Shown one piece after another: positions 56,008-64,000 of a DNA stretch of 64,000 nt. The translations under genes and the position numbers were made by a program. Position 1 is the first letter of the stretch; every line of letters starts with the position of its first letter. The stretch comes from Ovis canadensis (lineage: Eukaryota > Chordata > Mammalia > Artiodactyla > Bovidae), in contig NC_091255.1 in the NCBI RefSeq assembly GCF_042477335.2, positions 30,110,501-30,174,500 of the forward strand, given 5' to 3'. The notes beneath the pieces were generated by a model. That model made no database searches. It was not told where the DNA came from and was given only the letters and a program-made list of their open reading frames with translations.

Positions 56008-56030
56008 TTAGAAATCTGAATAGTGTGTCT

Positions 56031-58070
56031 GGTTCTTTGTATCAAAACAGTACCATTGAGGCAGTTTGGGAGAGTGATTATAACATCTTCGGTGTTAATA
56101 AGTATTTCTCACAGCATTCCGAAACCCAAGGTGAAATAATATGGACACTGGAGCTATCAAACTATCATTCAAAAATATCATAGGAACATTCCACTAATAA
56201 TTTAGCCCAAGAAGTGAAGGAGAATCTCCTATCAGAGTGAAACTTCAGGAAGTATGATGGAAATGTCCAGTTGTAGAATTTAGCAAGAAAAACAAGTTCT
56301 TGCCCTCCCTAAAGAATGGCATTTTATCCTATAGATCAGGAGCTGGTTTTCTACCCCCAGGAATTTGAGAATTCCTCATTTCCCATTGCGTCTCCAAATG
56401 TTGCCACTTGTGTGTTCTGCATCCTTTTTAAAAATAACAGTAAAATTGAGATACAGTTCACATTCCACAAAATTCACCCCTTCAAAACGTACTGATGGAT
56501 TTTAGTATGTTACTTGTGCAGTCAGCACTACTGTGTAACTTTGGAACATTTACATCACCCTAAGAAGAAACCCTGTCCCCGCTGGTAATGACTCCGCAGC
56601 CCCCTGTATCCTTTTTCTCTGACCACACTTTTTCCTTTGTGGGCCACTCCAAATTTTCCCTCCCATCCACTCACATGGGCTCTAAAGCCACTCTTTGGGT
56701 TTTTGACCCTTTTTTTGGCTTCCTAATGTGTCTAGCCCTGTGAATGTACACCTACATAGACATACAGAAAATCCAACACCACTTAGAGAGAGAGGCCTCC
56801 CTTTTACAGATCGACAAAGTAGCACAGAGGGCTAAGTTGCTCAAAGTCAGAGTGGACAGTTAGAAAAGGATTTGAATCTTGAGGGCTCTTTGATTCAAAA
56901 CCTTGCTGCAGTTCTGTCATAGTTCTGTAATATATATTTTAACTCATGATCAAGAAGCTATAGAACTGCCACTTTTGCCTGATTTTACAGGCAATGCATG
57001 TAAAATATTTAAAGCCCAGTGGCTTATTTTCAAGGAATGCTTACTACTAGCCAAGTGGTTCATAAAGTGTTCTCATTTGTAAGTTACTATTTCCTTATGA
57101 GAACTAATTCACCGAAGTTGTAGGGAAAAAAAAAATTTTTTTTTTAGTGTCTTTGAATCAAACTTCCTGCCCATTTCTTCTAGTTTAGAACCTCAGAGGT
57201 CTTCCTAGAGACTGAGAGCTGAGGCTGATCCTGAAAAAGCCCCTCAGGATGGTCCTCAGTCAGTGCCGCCCAGACCATGTTGTGTTTTTCCCTTCAGGTG
57301 GCGTGGCTTTAACAGTCTACCAGCTCCTACTTAACCTGAATGTTCCTTAGGATCCGAGGTTCTACCCCATCATGCCTCCTCTGCTACCAGAGGTGCCTAG
57401 AAGTTTTGTTTTTTTGTTTTTTAAAAAAAAGGTCAGGGAATCTCACCAAAAGTGTTAGCTATCAGGACATTTTCTCTAAAGCAAGAGCCATGAGAAAAAC
57501 AAGTGTATTCCTCCTTCTGAAGACAGATTTGCCGGCTGAGTTGAAACAGAGGAATACACTTCAGCCCGACACCTTCTGCTCCACTCGGCTAAGATTTCCC
57601 ACTTTGGCAGAGCTGATGAGCTTGCAGAGCTCTTTGTTACTAACTCTCCGAAGACACTTAAAAGCCAAGAAGATTGGGAGCTGAAAGGCTGTCATAACTT
57701 TCTGCTTAGAGGAATCCCAGAGATCCTCAACAGTGTTCTTGTCATCCTTGTAAAACTGCCTACTAATTTGTGATCCTGGTCTGTGCTATTCGTTTTCCCT
57801 CCTTTGAGATATACAGCTCTTTAGGAAACAGTCACTTTCTCTTAATTAGTACATTTCTTTTAGATTCTTTCCAACATCCAGTGAATCTTCTTAGTGGTGA
57901 AACTGCTTACAGTTTGAGGGAGAGCAGGCAACTATGTGGTTGGGAGCTCCTTTTAACTCAGTGCCAAGAAAATACGGTTTAAACGTAATTATTTCCTGCA
58001 AAGTGACACGTTCTGTCTTAGTAAATGTGGCACTTTTTTTAAAACAGTTCTTATTAAGGGGAACACACAC
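56031..58070. other. Intergenic sequence downstream of GOSR1
   Basis: An old L1-like fragment lies at 56425-56600 (attgagatacagttcacatt, agaagaaaccctgtccccgc) and a reverse MIR piece at 56805-56875. An open frame at 57340-57684 has no recognisable domain. Confidence 0.45.
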
Positions 58071-58170
58071 AGACTTCCCTGTGGTCCAGTAGTTAAGACT
58101 CCATGCTCCCAATGCAGGGGGCACAGGTTTGATCCCTGGTTGGTGTAATAAGATCCTGCAGCTGCCAAAA
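58071..58170 (+). mobile_element. CHR-type SINE fragment
   Basis: acttccctgtggtccagtag, caggtttgatccctggttgg, then an A8 tail. Confidence 0.7.
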
Positions 58171-58837
58171 AAAAGATAACAGTCTGAGAATACAGCATTT
58201 TGAGATTTTTTGCCCTGGAATCAGTTCTGAGTCCTCTCCCACAAGCTGGGGCCCTGTGATTCATTTCCAAACCGCACAAGCAGCCACCCTCTAGACAGGG
58301 TGCCCTGCCTCCCATCTAATCTCTCGCCACCCGCTCTGCACATAGCTGCCTAGTTTATCTTCCTAAACAAGTTCTAATCTCTCATTATTCTGTTCAAGAA
58401 TATTTGGCAGCTTCCTTCCATCCTTAAGTGTACACCTAGTACTTTGCTTTGTACACGCATGCATACATACACACATCACACATACAAAATCCTGTTCTCT
58501 TAGTGAGGGAGCCTTCTCCTTTCACATGTAAACAAGCCCAAGAGATCAGAGTCCTCCTGATAGCCATCAGCTGCCCTTTGCCTAACCAGAGTTTCCTTCT
58601 CTCTCGAGAATCATCAGAGCCACCGGGTGCAATGATGGAAAAAACAAGGCCTGAAGTCAGAAATCCTATATTCTGCCACTGGATGTGATGCTCTTGGACC
58701 AAGGGCAAGTCACTATACCACTCTCAGTTCAGTTTTCTTATCTGCAACATGGACTCTAGCAGCTTGATGTAGTTGTTGAGAGCAAATCAAAGGTAACAGT
58801 GGGACAAAATTGCTCAGAAAGTTTTCAAGAAATAATG
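58171..58837. other. Intergenic, with a MIR fragment
   Basis: The MIR is at about 58635-58770 (gaagtcagaaatcctatatt, ccaagggcaagtcactatac, ttcttatctgcaacatgg). A CA-rich run (acgcatgcatacatacacac) is at 58455-58485. Confidence 0.5.
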
Positions 58838-59036
58838 TGGGCTGCTCAGACAGTAAAGAGTCTTCCTGCAATGCTGGAGACCTGGGTTCAATCCCTGGGT
58901 CAGGAAGATCCCCTGGAGAAAGGAATGGCTACCCACTCCAGTATTCTTGCCTGGAAAATCCCATGGAAGAGGAGTCCGAAGGGCTATAGTCCATGAGTCA
59001 CAGAGTCAGACACGACTGACTTTCACCTTCACTTCA
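58838..59036 (+). mobile_element. Bov-tA SINE
   Basis: Plus-strand copy from tgggctgctcagacagtaaa to cagacacgactgactttcac. Confidence 0.85.
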
Positions 59037-59037
59037 C

Positions 59038-59225
59038 ATATATAAAGATGTTGATAACAGCATTGACTGTAAAAGAAAGATGGTAAGTAACCTAAATATC
59101 CATCATAAGGAGGATGGGTAAATACATTATGTAAATCTCTATCATGGAATACTATGCAGCTGTTAAAAAAAGAAAGGTAACTTGCTATGTACTGATATTG
59201 AATGATCCCCAGGATATGTTAAGTG
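59038..59225 (+). repeat. L1 3' fragment
   Basis: acctaaatatccatcataag, then atcatggaatactatgcagc, is the usual L1 3' UTR pattern. Confidence 0.65.
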
Positions 59226-59234
59226 GGGAAATAA

Positions 59235-59430
59235 TATGCCTCTCCCCCAGGGAATATTTGGCAACTTCTGGAGACATCTTTGGTTGTCATAACTGGACTG
59301 GGGTGGAGTAGGGTGGATGCTTCTGGTGGTGGGTAGAAGCCAGAGATGCTGTGAAAAAATTCACAGTGCAAAGGACAGCAGAGTCATCAGGCCCCAAAAT
59401 GTCAGTGGTGCCAAGGTTGAGAAACCCAAG
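59235..59430 (+). mobile_element. MER5A (hAT-Charlie) nonautonomous DNA transposon
   Basis: ccccagggaatatttggcaa, tctggagacatctttggttg, gtgggtagaagccagagatg, ccaaaatgtcagtggtgcca and the terminal ggttgagaaaccc. Confidence 0.75.
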
Positions 59431-59884
59431 CTCAAACTGCATTCGTGTTAAAGTTGACAGTGTCTCCCCAGAGTTGAAGATTACTCAACTGTGTCCCAGA
59501 ACCACTGATTCCTCCTTACCACCCTTGCCTGACTTGAGCTGCTTACCGGGACCTAGGTGGCACTGTGATCTTCCCCTCCCCTCCTGCCTTTCCTTCCTTC
59601 CTCATCCCATCGCTTCTTCACCTCTGCAGCACACACATTTGCACCATCCCAAGTGACCTGATGTCCCAAGGGCTTTGTGAATTTCCTGTTTTGGAATGGC
59701 CCTCTTTTCCAAGCCAGCCTGTGAAATGCTTGCTTCTTGTTTTTAAACTCTATGTATGGGAAGTAACTACTTATTGGGTATGGCGATTCCTTTTGGGGTG
59801 ACAGAATGGGAACGACATATAGGTGATGGTTGCATGATGATGGGAATGTTTTCAATACCACTGAATTGTGCTCTGTTATTTTTT

Positions 59885-60290
59885 TCTCTTTTTTTAAAAG
59901 TTTTTCTTTTATTTTGGAATATGGCTGATTAACAATGTTGTGATAGTGTCAGGTGGACTGCAAAGGGGCTTAGCCACACTTTTTTTAATATGGACCATTT
60001 TTTAAAGTCTTTATAGAATTTGTTACAATGTGGCTTGTGTTGGGGTTTTTTGGCCCTGGAGGCATGTGGGATCTTAGTTCTTCCATCAGGGATCAAACCT
60101 GCACCCTTTGCACTGGAAGGTCACATCTTAACTACTGGACCACCAGGGAAGTCCCTGAATTGTACACTTTAAAATGATTATTTTTAGTACATATATGGCC
60201 GTTCCATTTTGCTGTACAATAGAAACTAACACACCATTATAAAGTAACCATACTCCAATAAAAATTAATTTTAAATTTTTAATTAAAATT
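59885..60290 (-). repeat. L1 3' UTR fragment with CHR SINE inside (60000-60155)
   Basis: L1 parts: atggctgattaacaatgttg and, after the SINE, ttttgctgtacaatagaaac. The CHR part is ggaggcatgtgggatcttag, catcagggatcaaacctgca and gaccaccagggaagtccctg. Confidence 0.65.
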
Positions 60291-61755
60291 TTTTATTATA
60301 AAATAAATGATACATTTTATGCTGTGTTAATTTCACCTCAATTAAAAAAAAATACTTAAATGGTCTTTCCTCTGGGAAGACTTTCTGACCTGCACTCCTC
60401 TGTGCATGCTATTTTCCTCTGTGATCTCACAACCCCTATCAATCAACATAGTAGGTGCTCATAAGTACTGAGGAGGAGAAGGAAGGAAAGAAAGATAACT
60501 GGAAGACCCTGGTTGCCCTGCATCAAAGTGCAGCGGTCGTAATGCTAGAAATGAATGTCGTCAGATACTACGGCCTCTTCATTAACTGCCGCCTCCCTGC
60601 TTTACCGCACCCGAGCCCTTCAGGTTCCTTTCCCTGGGTTCAATCAGGGAAATTAGGCACTGTGAGCTGATTGACCCACACTGGTAGAAAACTAGAGCTC
60701 TGGACTGTTCATGAGACATTGAGGATTTCACGTATTGTATTTAATCATTTACGGTGGTGACGTCTGGGCTCTCTAAGACCCCATCAAGCCGACTTGATAA
60801 TTTTTATTTAAGTGAATACCATTCCAGCTTTTTAATTTCTTCTCTTTTCCCTCCAGAAGGTGACCTATGGCGAGAGATGACAAGCGTGGCTTTCCCAGCC
60901 TGTCTGTGGTAAAGGATTTGGTAAATTTTCCTTTCTTGCAGACTCGCTGCTTCCAGCCCTGGTTCCCACCTTGGGACATGACTTAGGCTTGTAGGTGTTG
61001 TTTTGCAGACCCCAGGTAAGTAAGAGCTTCATCCAGGTTCATGTCTTTTTAACAAAGCAATAGTGAATTAATAAGAAATGCTTTATCTTCCTAGACCTCT
61101 TTGTGACTCTATTCTGGTCCTGCTCTTTGCTCCAACCCACTGATGAGTTCATAAAAATTTCACATAAGTTAAAATCCATCTCCTCTCCAGGGAGCTGGGT
61201 TCTATCAGATTAACATTTAACTCCAAGGAAATGTGGACATTTGCCTTAAAGAAGTTCTTTATCCCAGGGAACGATCTATATTGTTGTCACTATTTGAATG
61301 TCATTAATTATGCTGTGAAACTTTATTTCAGCCTGAAACTCTGCATCTTTCTGTTGAAAATGACAAAGTTTTAGGGATCAGTTCAGTGGCTCAGCATCTA
61401 AGCTTTTTATTATGCTTTTCCCCTCACAAAATTAATGGGTGTTTATTATAGAAATAAAGATCAAGTAGAAAAATAAAAATACATATTTATCCCCAACATT
61501 CTGTGATAATTGGCTGTTAATGCATGGAATGTTTTTCATTAAAAAAAATATCTTAAACACATGCATATTTTTAAAATTGGAATCCTATGGTACATATTAT
61601 CTTGTGACCAGGTTTTTTCATGCAATACAGCATGTAGAGCCTCCAGTGTCATTAAATTTTCAGCCACAGCATCCTTTGCAATGGTTGTGTTGAATTTCAT
61701 TATGCAGATGCTCAACTCCTGATTATTTAATTGTACAGATATTACAATGTTTATA
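60291..61755. other. Intergenic, with L2-like and old L1-like scraps
   Basis: L2-like at 60360-60470; L1-like at 61430-61750. No convincing exon was found. 60841-61018 has acceptor- and donor-like signals but no frame. Confidence 0.4.
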
Positions 61756-61757
61756 TT

Positions 61758-61930
61758 GAAGACAAAAGGAGAAGGGGGTGGCAGAGGATGAGGAGCTGGA
61801 TAGCATCACCTAGTCAATGAACATAAATTTGAGCAAACTCCGAGAGATAGTGGAGGGAAGAGGAACCTGGCATGCTCCAGCCCATGGGTTATAAAAAGTC
61901 AGATATGGCTTAGCAACTGAACAACAGCAA
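61758..61930 (+). mobile_element. BovB LINE 3' end fragment
   Basis: aggagaagggggtggcagag, gcatcacctagtcaatgaac and tcagatatggcttagcaact. About 170 bp, diverged. Confidence 0.75.
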
Positions 61931-61939
61931 ACACTATTT

Positions 61940-62065
61940 TGGGAGGGGAGGTGGGCCACACCTTGAGGCATGTGGAATCTTAGTTCCTCGATCAGGAATC
62001 AAAAAACCCTTGCCCCCTGCAGTGGAAGCACAGTCTTAACCACTGGACCACCAGGGGCAGTCCCT
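61940..62065 (-). mobile_element. CHR-type SINE fragment
   Basis: ttgaggcatgtggaatctta, ctcgatcaggaatc and taaccactggaccaccaggg. Confidence 0.65.
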
Positions 62066-62512
62066 GGATATAACACTCTTTTTTAAACTAAAAAGTGATT
62101 TCCAATTTTTATCCCATTATAAATAACTGAGCAACACTTTGTTTTTCTTTTTAAAAATCTTAAAAGCAGGATACCTTCTGTCAACTCCCAAACTACTGTT
62201 ACGTCTGCAACCCCATCGTTTCTTTCTGGATGAGTGTGTGTATTTGCTTGCCTTTTTTAAGTTGAACCCAGCTGAGCTCTCCAGTTTGCTGTGAAGAAAG
62301 GTCTAGGCTAGTCGATATAAGAAGGGAGCCCAAAGGAGAAGTGCCAGAATGGAGAGACTAGCCCACCTGGAGCCAGCCGAGGTTGGTTTTATAGAAGCAG
62401 GGCTGAGTGAGGGGAACTCAGTGACCTCCCTTGCAAGACTCCTTTTAAAAGGAACCACAGCAATGTCCATTCTTTGGAACACTCCATCTCCTATTTGTTG
62501 ATTCGCTACAGC
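62066..62512. other. Intergenic, nothing recognised
   Basis: No repeat or exon signal identified. Confidence 0.35.
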
Positions 62513-62562
62513 GATTGTTCTCGATCCTTGTGGCGTATTAGAATCACCCAGGAAGGAGACAG
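62513..62562 (+). repeat. Possible hAT-Charlie (MER5/MER20-type) end
   Basis: cagcgattgttctcgatcct, then tattagaatcacccaggaag, resembles the 'cagtggttctcaa..agaatcacctgg' terminal sequence. It is cut short by the mariner insertion. Confidence 0.4.
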
Positions 62563-62570
62563 TTAACTAT

Positions 62571-62655
62571 ATATTGAGTTGGCCAAAAAGTTCTTTCAGG
62601 TTTTCCATTAACATCCTACTGAAAAACCCAAATGAACTTTTTGACCAACCCTATA
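62571..62655 (+). mobile_element. Mariner-derived miniature inverted-repeat element
   Basis: The ends are inverted repeats: ttggccaaaaagttctttc at the left and the complement of gaactttttgaccaaccc at the right, with TA-rich flanks (TATA..TATA). At about 80 bp it is an internally deleted Tc1/mariner element of ruminant type, without transposase. Confidence 0.8.
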
Positions 62656-62663
62656 TATATATG

Positions 62664-62800
62664 AATCAGAGAAGGCAATGGCAACCCACTCCAGTACTCT
62701 TGCCTGGAAAATACCATGGATGGAGGAGCCTGGTAGGCTGCCGTCTATGGGGGTCGCACAGAGTCGGACACGACTGAAGCGACTTAGCAGCAGCAACATA
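62664..62800 (+). mobile_element. Bov-A monomer SINE with (CAG)n tail
   Basis: gagaaggcaatggcaaccca to cgacttagcagcagcaac, ending in tatatata that joins the next BovB. Confidence 0.87.
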
Positions 62801-62804
62801 TATA

Positions 62805-63697
62805 TACTGTCACCCTGCTTATTTAACTTATATGCAGAGTACATCATGAGAAATGCTGGGCTGGAAGAAGCACAAGCTGGAATCAAGACTGCCGGGAGAA
62901 ATATCAATAACCTCAGATATGCAGATGACACCACTCTTATGGCAGAAAGTGAAGAGGAACTAAAAAGCCTCTTGATGAAAGTGAAAGAGGAGAGCGAAAA
63001 AGTTGGCTTAAAGCTCAACATTCAGAAAATAAAGATCATGGCATCTGGTCCCACCACTTCATGGGAAATAGATGGGGAAACAGTGGAAACAGTGTCAGAC
63101 TTTAATTTTTTGGGCTCCAACATCACTGCAGATGGTGACTGCAGCCATGAAATTAAAAGACCCTTACTCCTTGGAAAGAAAGATATGACCGACCTAGATA
63201 GTATATTGAAAAGCAGAGATATTACTTTGCCAACAAAGGTCCGTCTAGTCAAGCTTATGGTTTTTCCAGTGGTCATGTATGGATGTGAGAGTTGGACTGT
63301 GAAGAAAGCTGAGCACTGAAGAATTGATGCTTTTGAACTGTGGTGTTGGAGAAGACTCTTGAGAGTCCCTTGGACTGCAAGGAGATCCAGCCAGTCCATC
63401 CTAAAGGAGATCAGTCCTGGGTGTTCATTGGAAGGACTGATGCTGAAGCTGAAACTCCAATACTTTGGCCACCTCATGTGAAGAGTTGACTCATTGGAAA
63501 AGACCCTGATGCTGGGAGGGATTGGGGGCAGGAGGAGAAGGGGACGACCCAGGATGAGATGGCTGGATGGCATCACGGACTCAATGGACGCGAGTCTGAG
63601 TGAACTACAAGGGTTGGTGATGGACAGGGAGGTCTGGCATGCTGCGATTCATGGGGTTGCAGAGTCGGACACGACTGAGTGACTGAACTGAACTGAT
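62805..63697 (+). mobile_element. BovB LINE, 5'-truncated
   Basis: It starts tgtcaccctgcttatttaac. The RT segment [20 protein letters not shown] is open to 63319, where CGA of other copies has become TGA. The 3' domain ([20 protein letters not shown]) and the end actgaactgaactgat follow. Confidence 0.92.
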
Positions 63698-63712
63698 ATA
63701 TGTTCCATTTTT

Positions 63713-63905
63713 AGGGCTTCACAGGTGGCACTACTGGTGAAGAACCTGCCCGCCACCCACCAATGCAGGAGATGCTAAAGACGTGGGCCAAGCAGATCCG
63801 CTGGAGAAGGGAATGGCAACGCACTCCAGGATTCTTGCCTGGGAAATCCCATGGACAGAGGAGCCTGGCAGGCTACAGTCCATGAGATCGCAGAGTTAGA
63901 TGCAA
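63713..63905 (+). mobile_element. Bov-tA SINE
   Basis: Plus-strand copy from agggcttcacaggtggcact to gtccatgagatcgcagagtt, with a small internal expansion (gcccgccacccaccaatgca). Confidence 0.85.
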
Positions 63906-64000
63906 GCACATTCCATTTCTACCCCCAAAAAATTTCAGTACAATTGCACTGGGGTGAAGCCCAGATGTCGGAAATTTTGGTAACCTCTCTAGGTGAGTCC

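Larger units (their letters stand above)
52158..56030 (+). other. GOSR1: GOSR1 3' UTR
   Basis: A 3.9-kb stretch without recognisable SINE, LINE or LTR insertions, in contrast to both sides. An A14 run lies at 52378-52391. AATAAA at 53989-53994 and at 56002-56007 are each followed by GT/T-rich sequence, suggesting two alternative mRNA ends. Confidence 0.75.

Noticed and set aside
57340..57684. 114-codon frame downstream of GOSR1
   Set aside because: No recognisable domain, mixed composition and overlap with T/A runs. Probably chance.
60841..61018. Possible untranslated exon of another transcript (ccctccag acceptor-like, gtaagt donor-like)
   Set aside because: Splice-like signals occur by chance at this rate. 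No frame, homology or partner exon was visible.
1..64000. CRISPR array, operon, phage or other prokaryotic system
   Set aside because: Spliced mammalian genes and ruminant retroposons throughout. No regularly spaced short repeats were seen.

Overview
This is a window of a ruminant, almost certainly bovid, nuclear genome (cattle or a close relative; the species cannot be fixed from sequence alone). The evidence is the dense load of BovB (RTE) LINEs, Bov-tA and Bov-A2 SINEs and CHR-type SINEs, together with spliced mammalian genes that have canonical GT-AG introns. Nothing bacterial, no CRISPR array and no operon is present.

Two protein-coding genes lie in tandem on the + strand. Positions 1-8785 hold the 3' end of CPD (carboxypeptidase D): the last six coding exons (2655-8785), covering the end of the catalytically dead third carboxypeptidase domain, its transthyretin-like subdomain, the transmembrane helix and the cytosolic tail. 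A long repeat-free 3' UTR follows, to about 12.7 kb. Positions 12.7-18.3 kb are intergenic: an old L1/HAL1-like stretch carrying several ruminant SINEs. GOSR1 (Golgi SNARE GS28/GOS28) is complete, with nine coding exons from 18440 to 52157 that join in frame into a 250-residue protein. Its CpG-rich TATA-less promoter is near 18.3-18.5 kb, and a repeat-free 3' UTR runs to about 56.03 kb. The last 8 kb is intergenic and filled with MIR, L2, L1, MER5A, CHR, mariner, Bov-tA and BovB pieces.

Both proteins work in the secretory pathway: CPD is a TGN-cycling processing peptidase and GOSR1 is a Golgi Qb-SNARE. Their adjacency is the conserved mammalian gene order, not an operon.

The most interesting points are: GOSR1 intron 8 has the hallmarks of a minor-spliceosome (U12-type) intron; GOSR1 exon 7 is a 30-nt microexon; oppositely oriented BovB copies flank GOSR1 exons 6/7 and the CPD exons at 2655-5858, which could promote exon circularisation; an antisense LTR and a BovB end lie very close to CPD splice acceptors; a Tigger1 DNA-transposon fossil in GOSR1 intron 2 is split by a SINE; and a CTCF-like site and a YY1-like motif sit at the GOSR1 promoter and start codon. 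I found no evidence of an undescribed biological system. Repeat family names come from recognition of consensus features, not from a database search.
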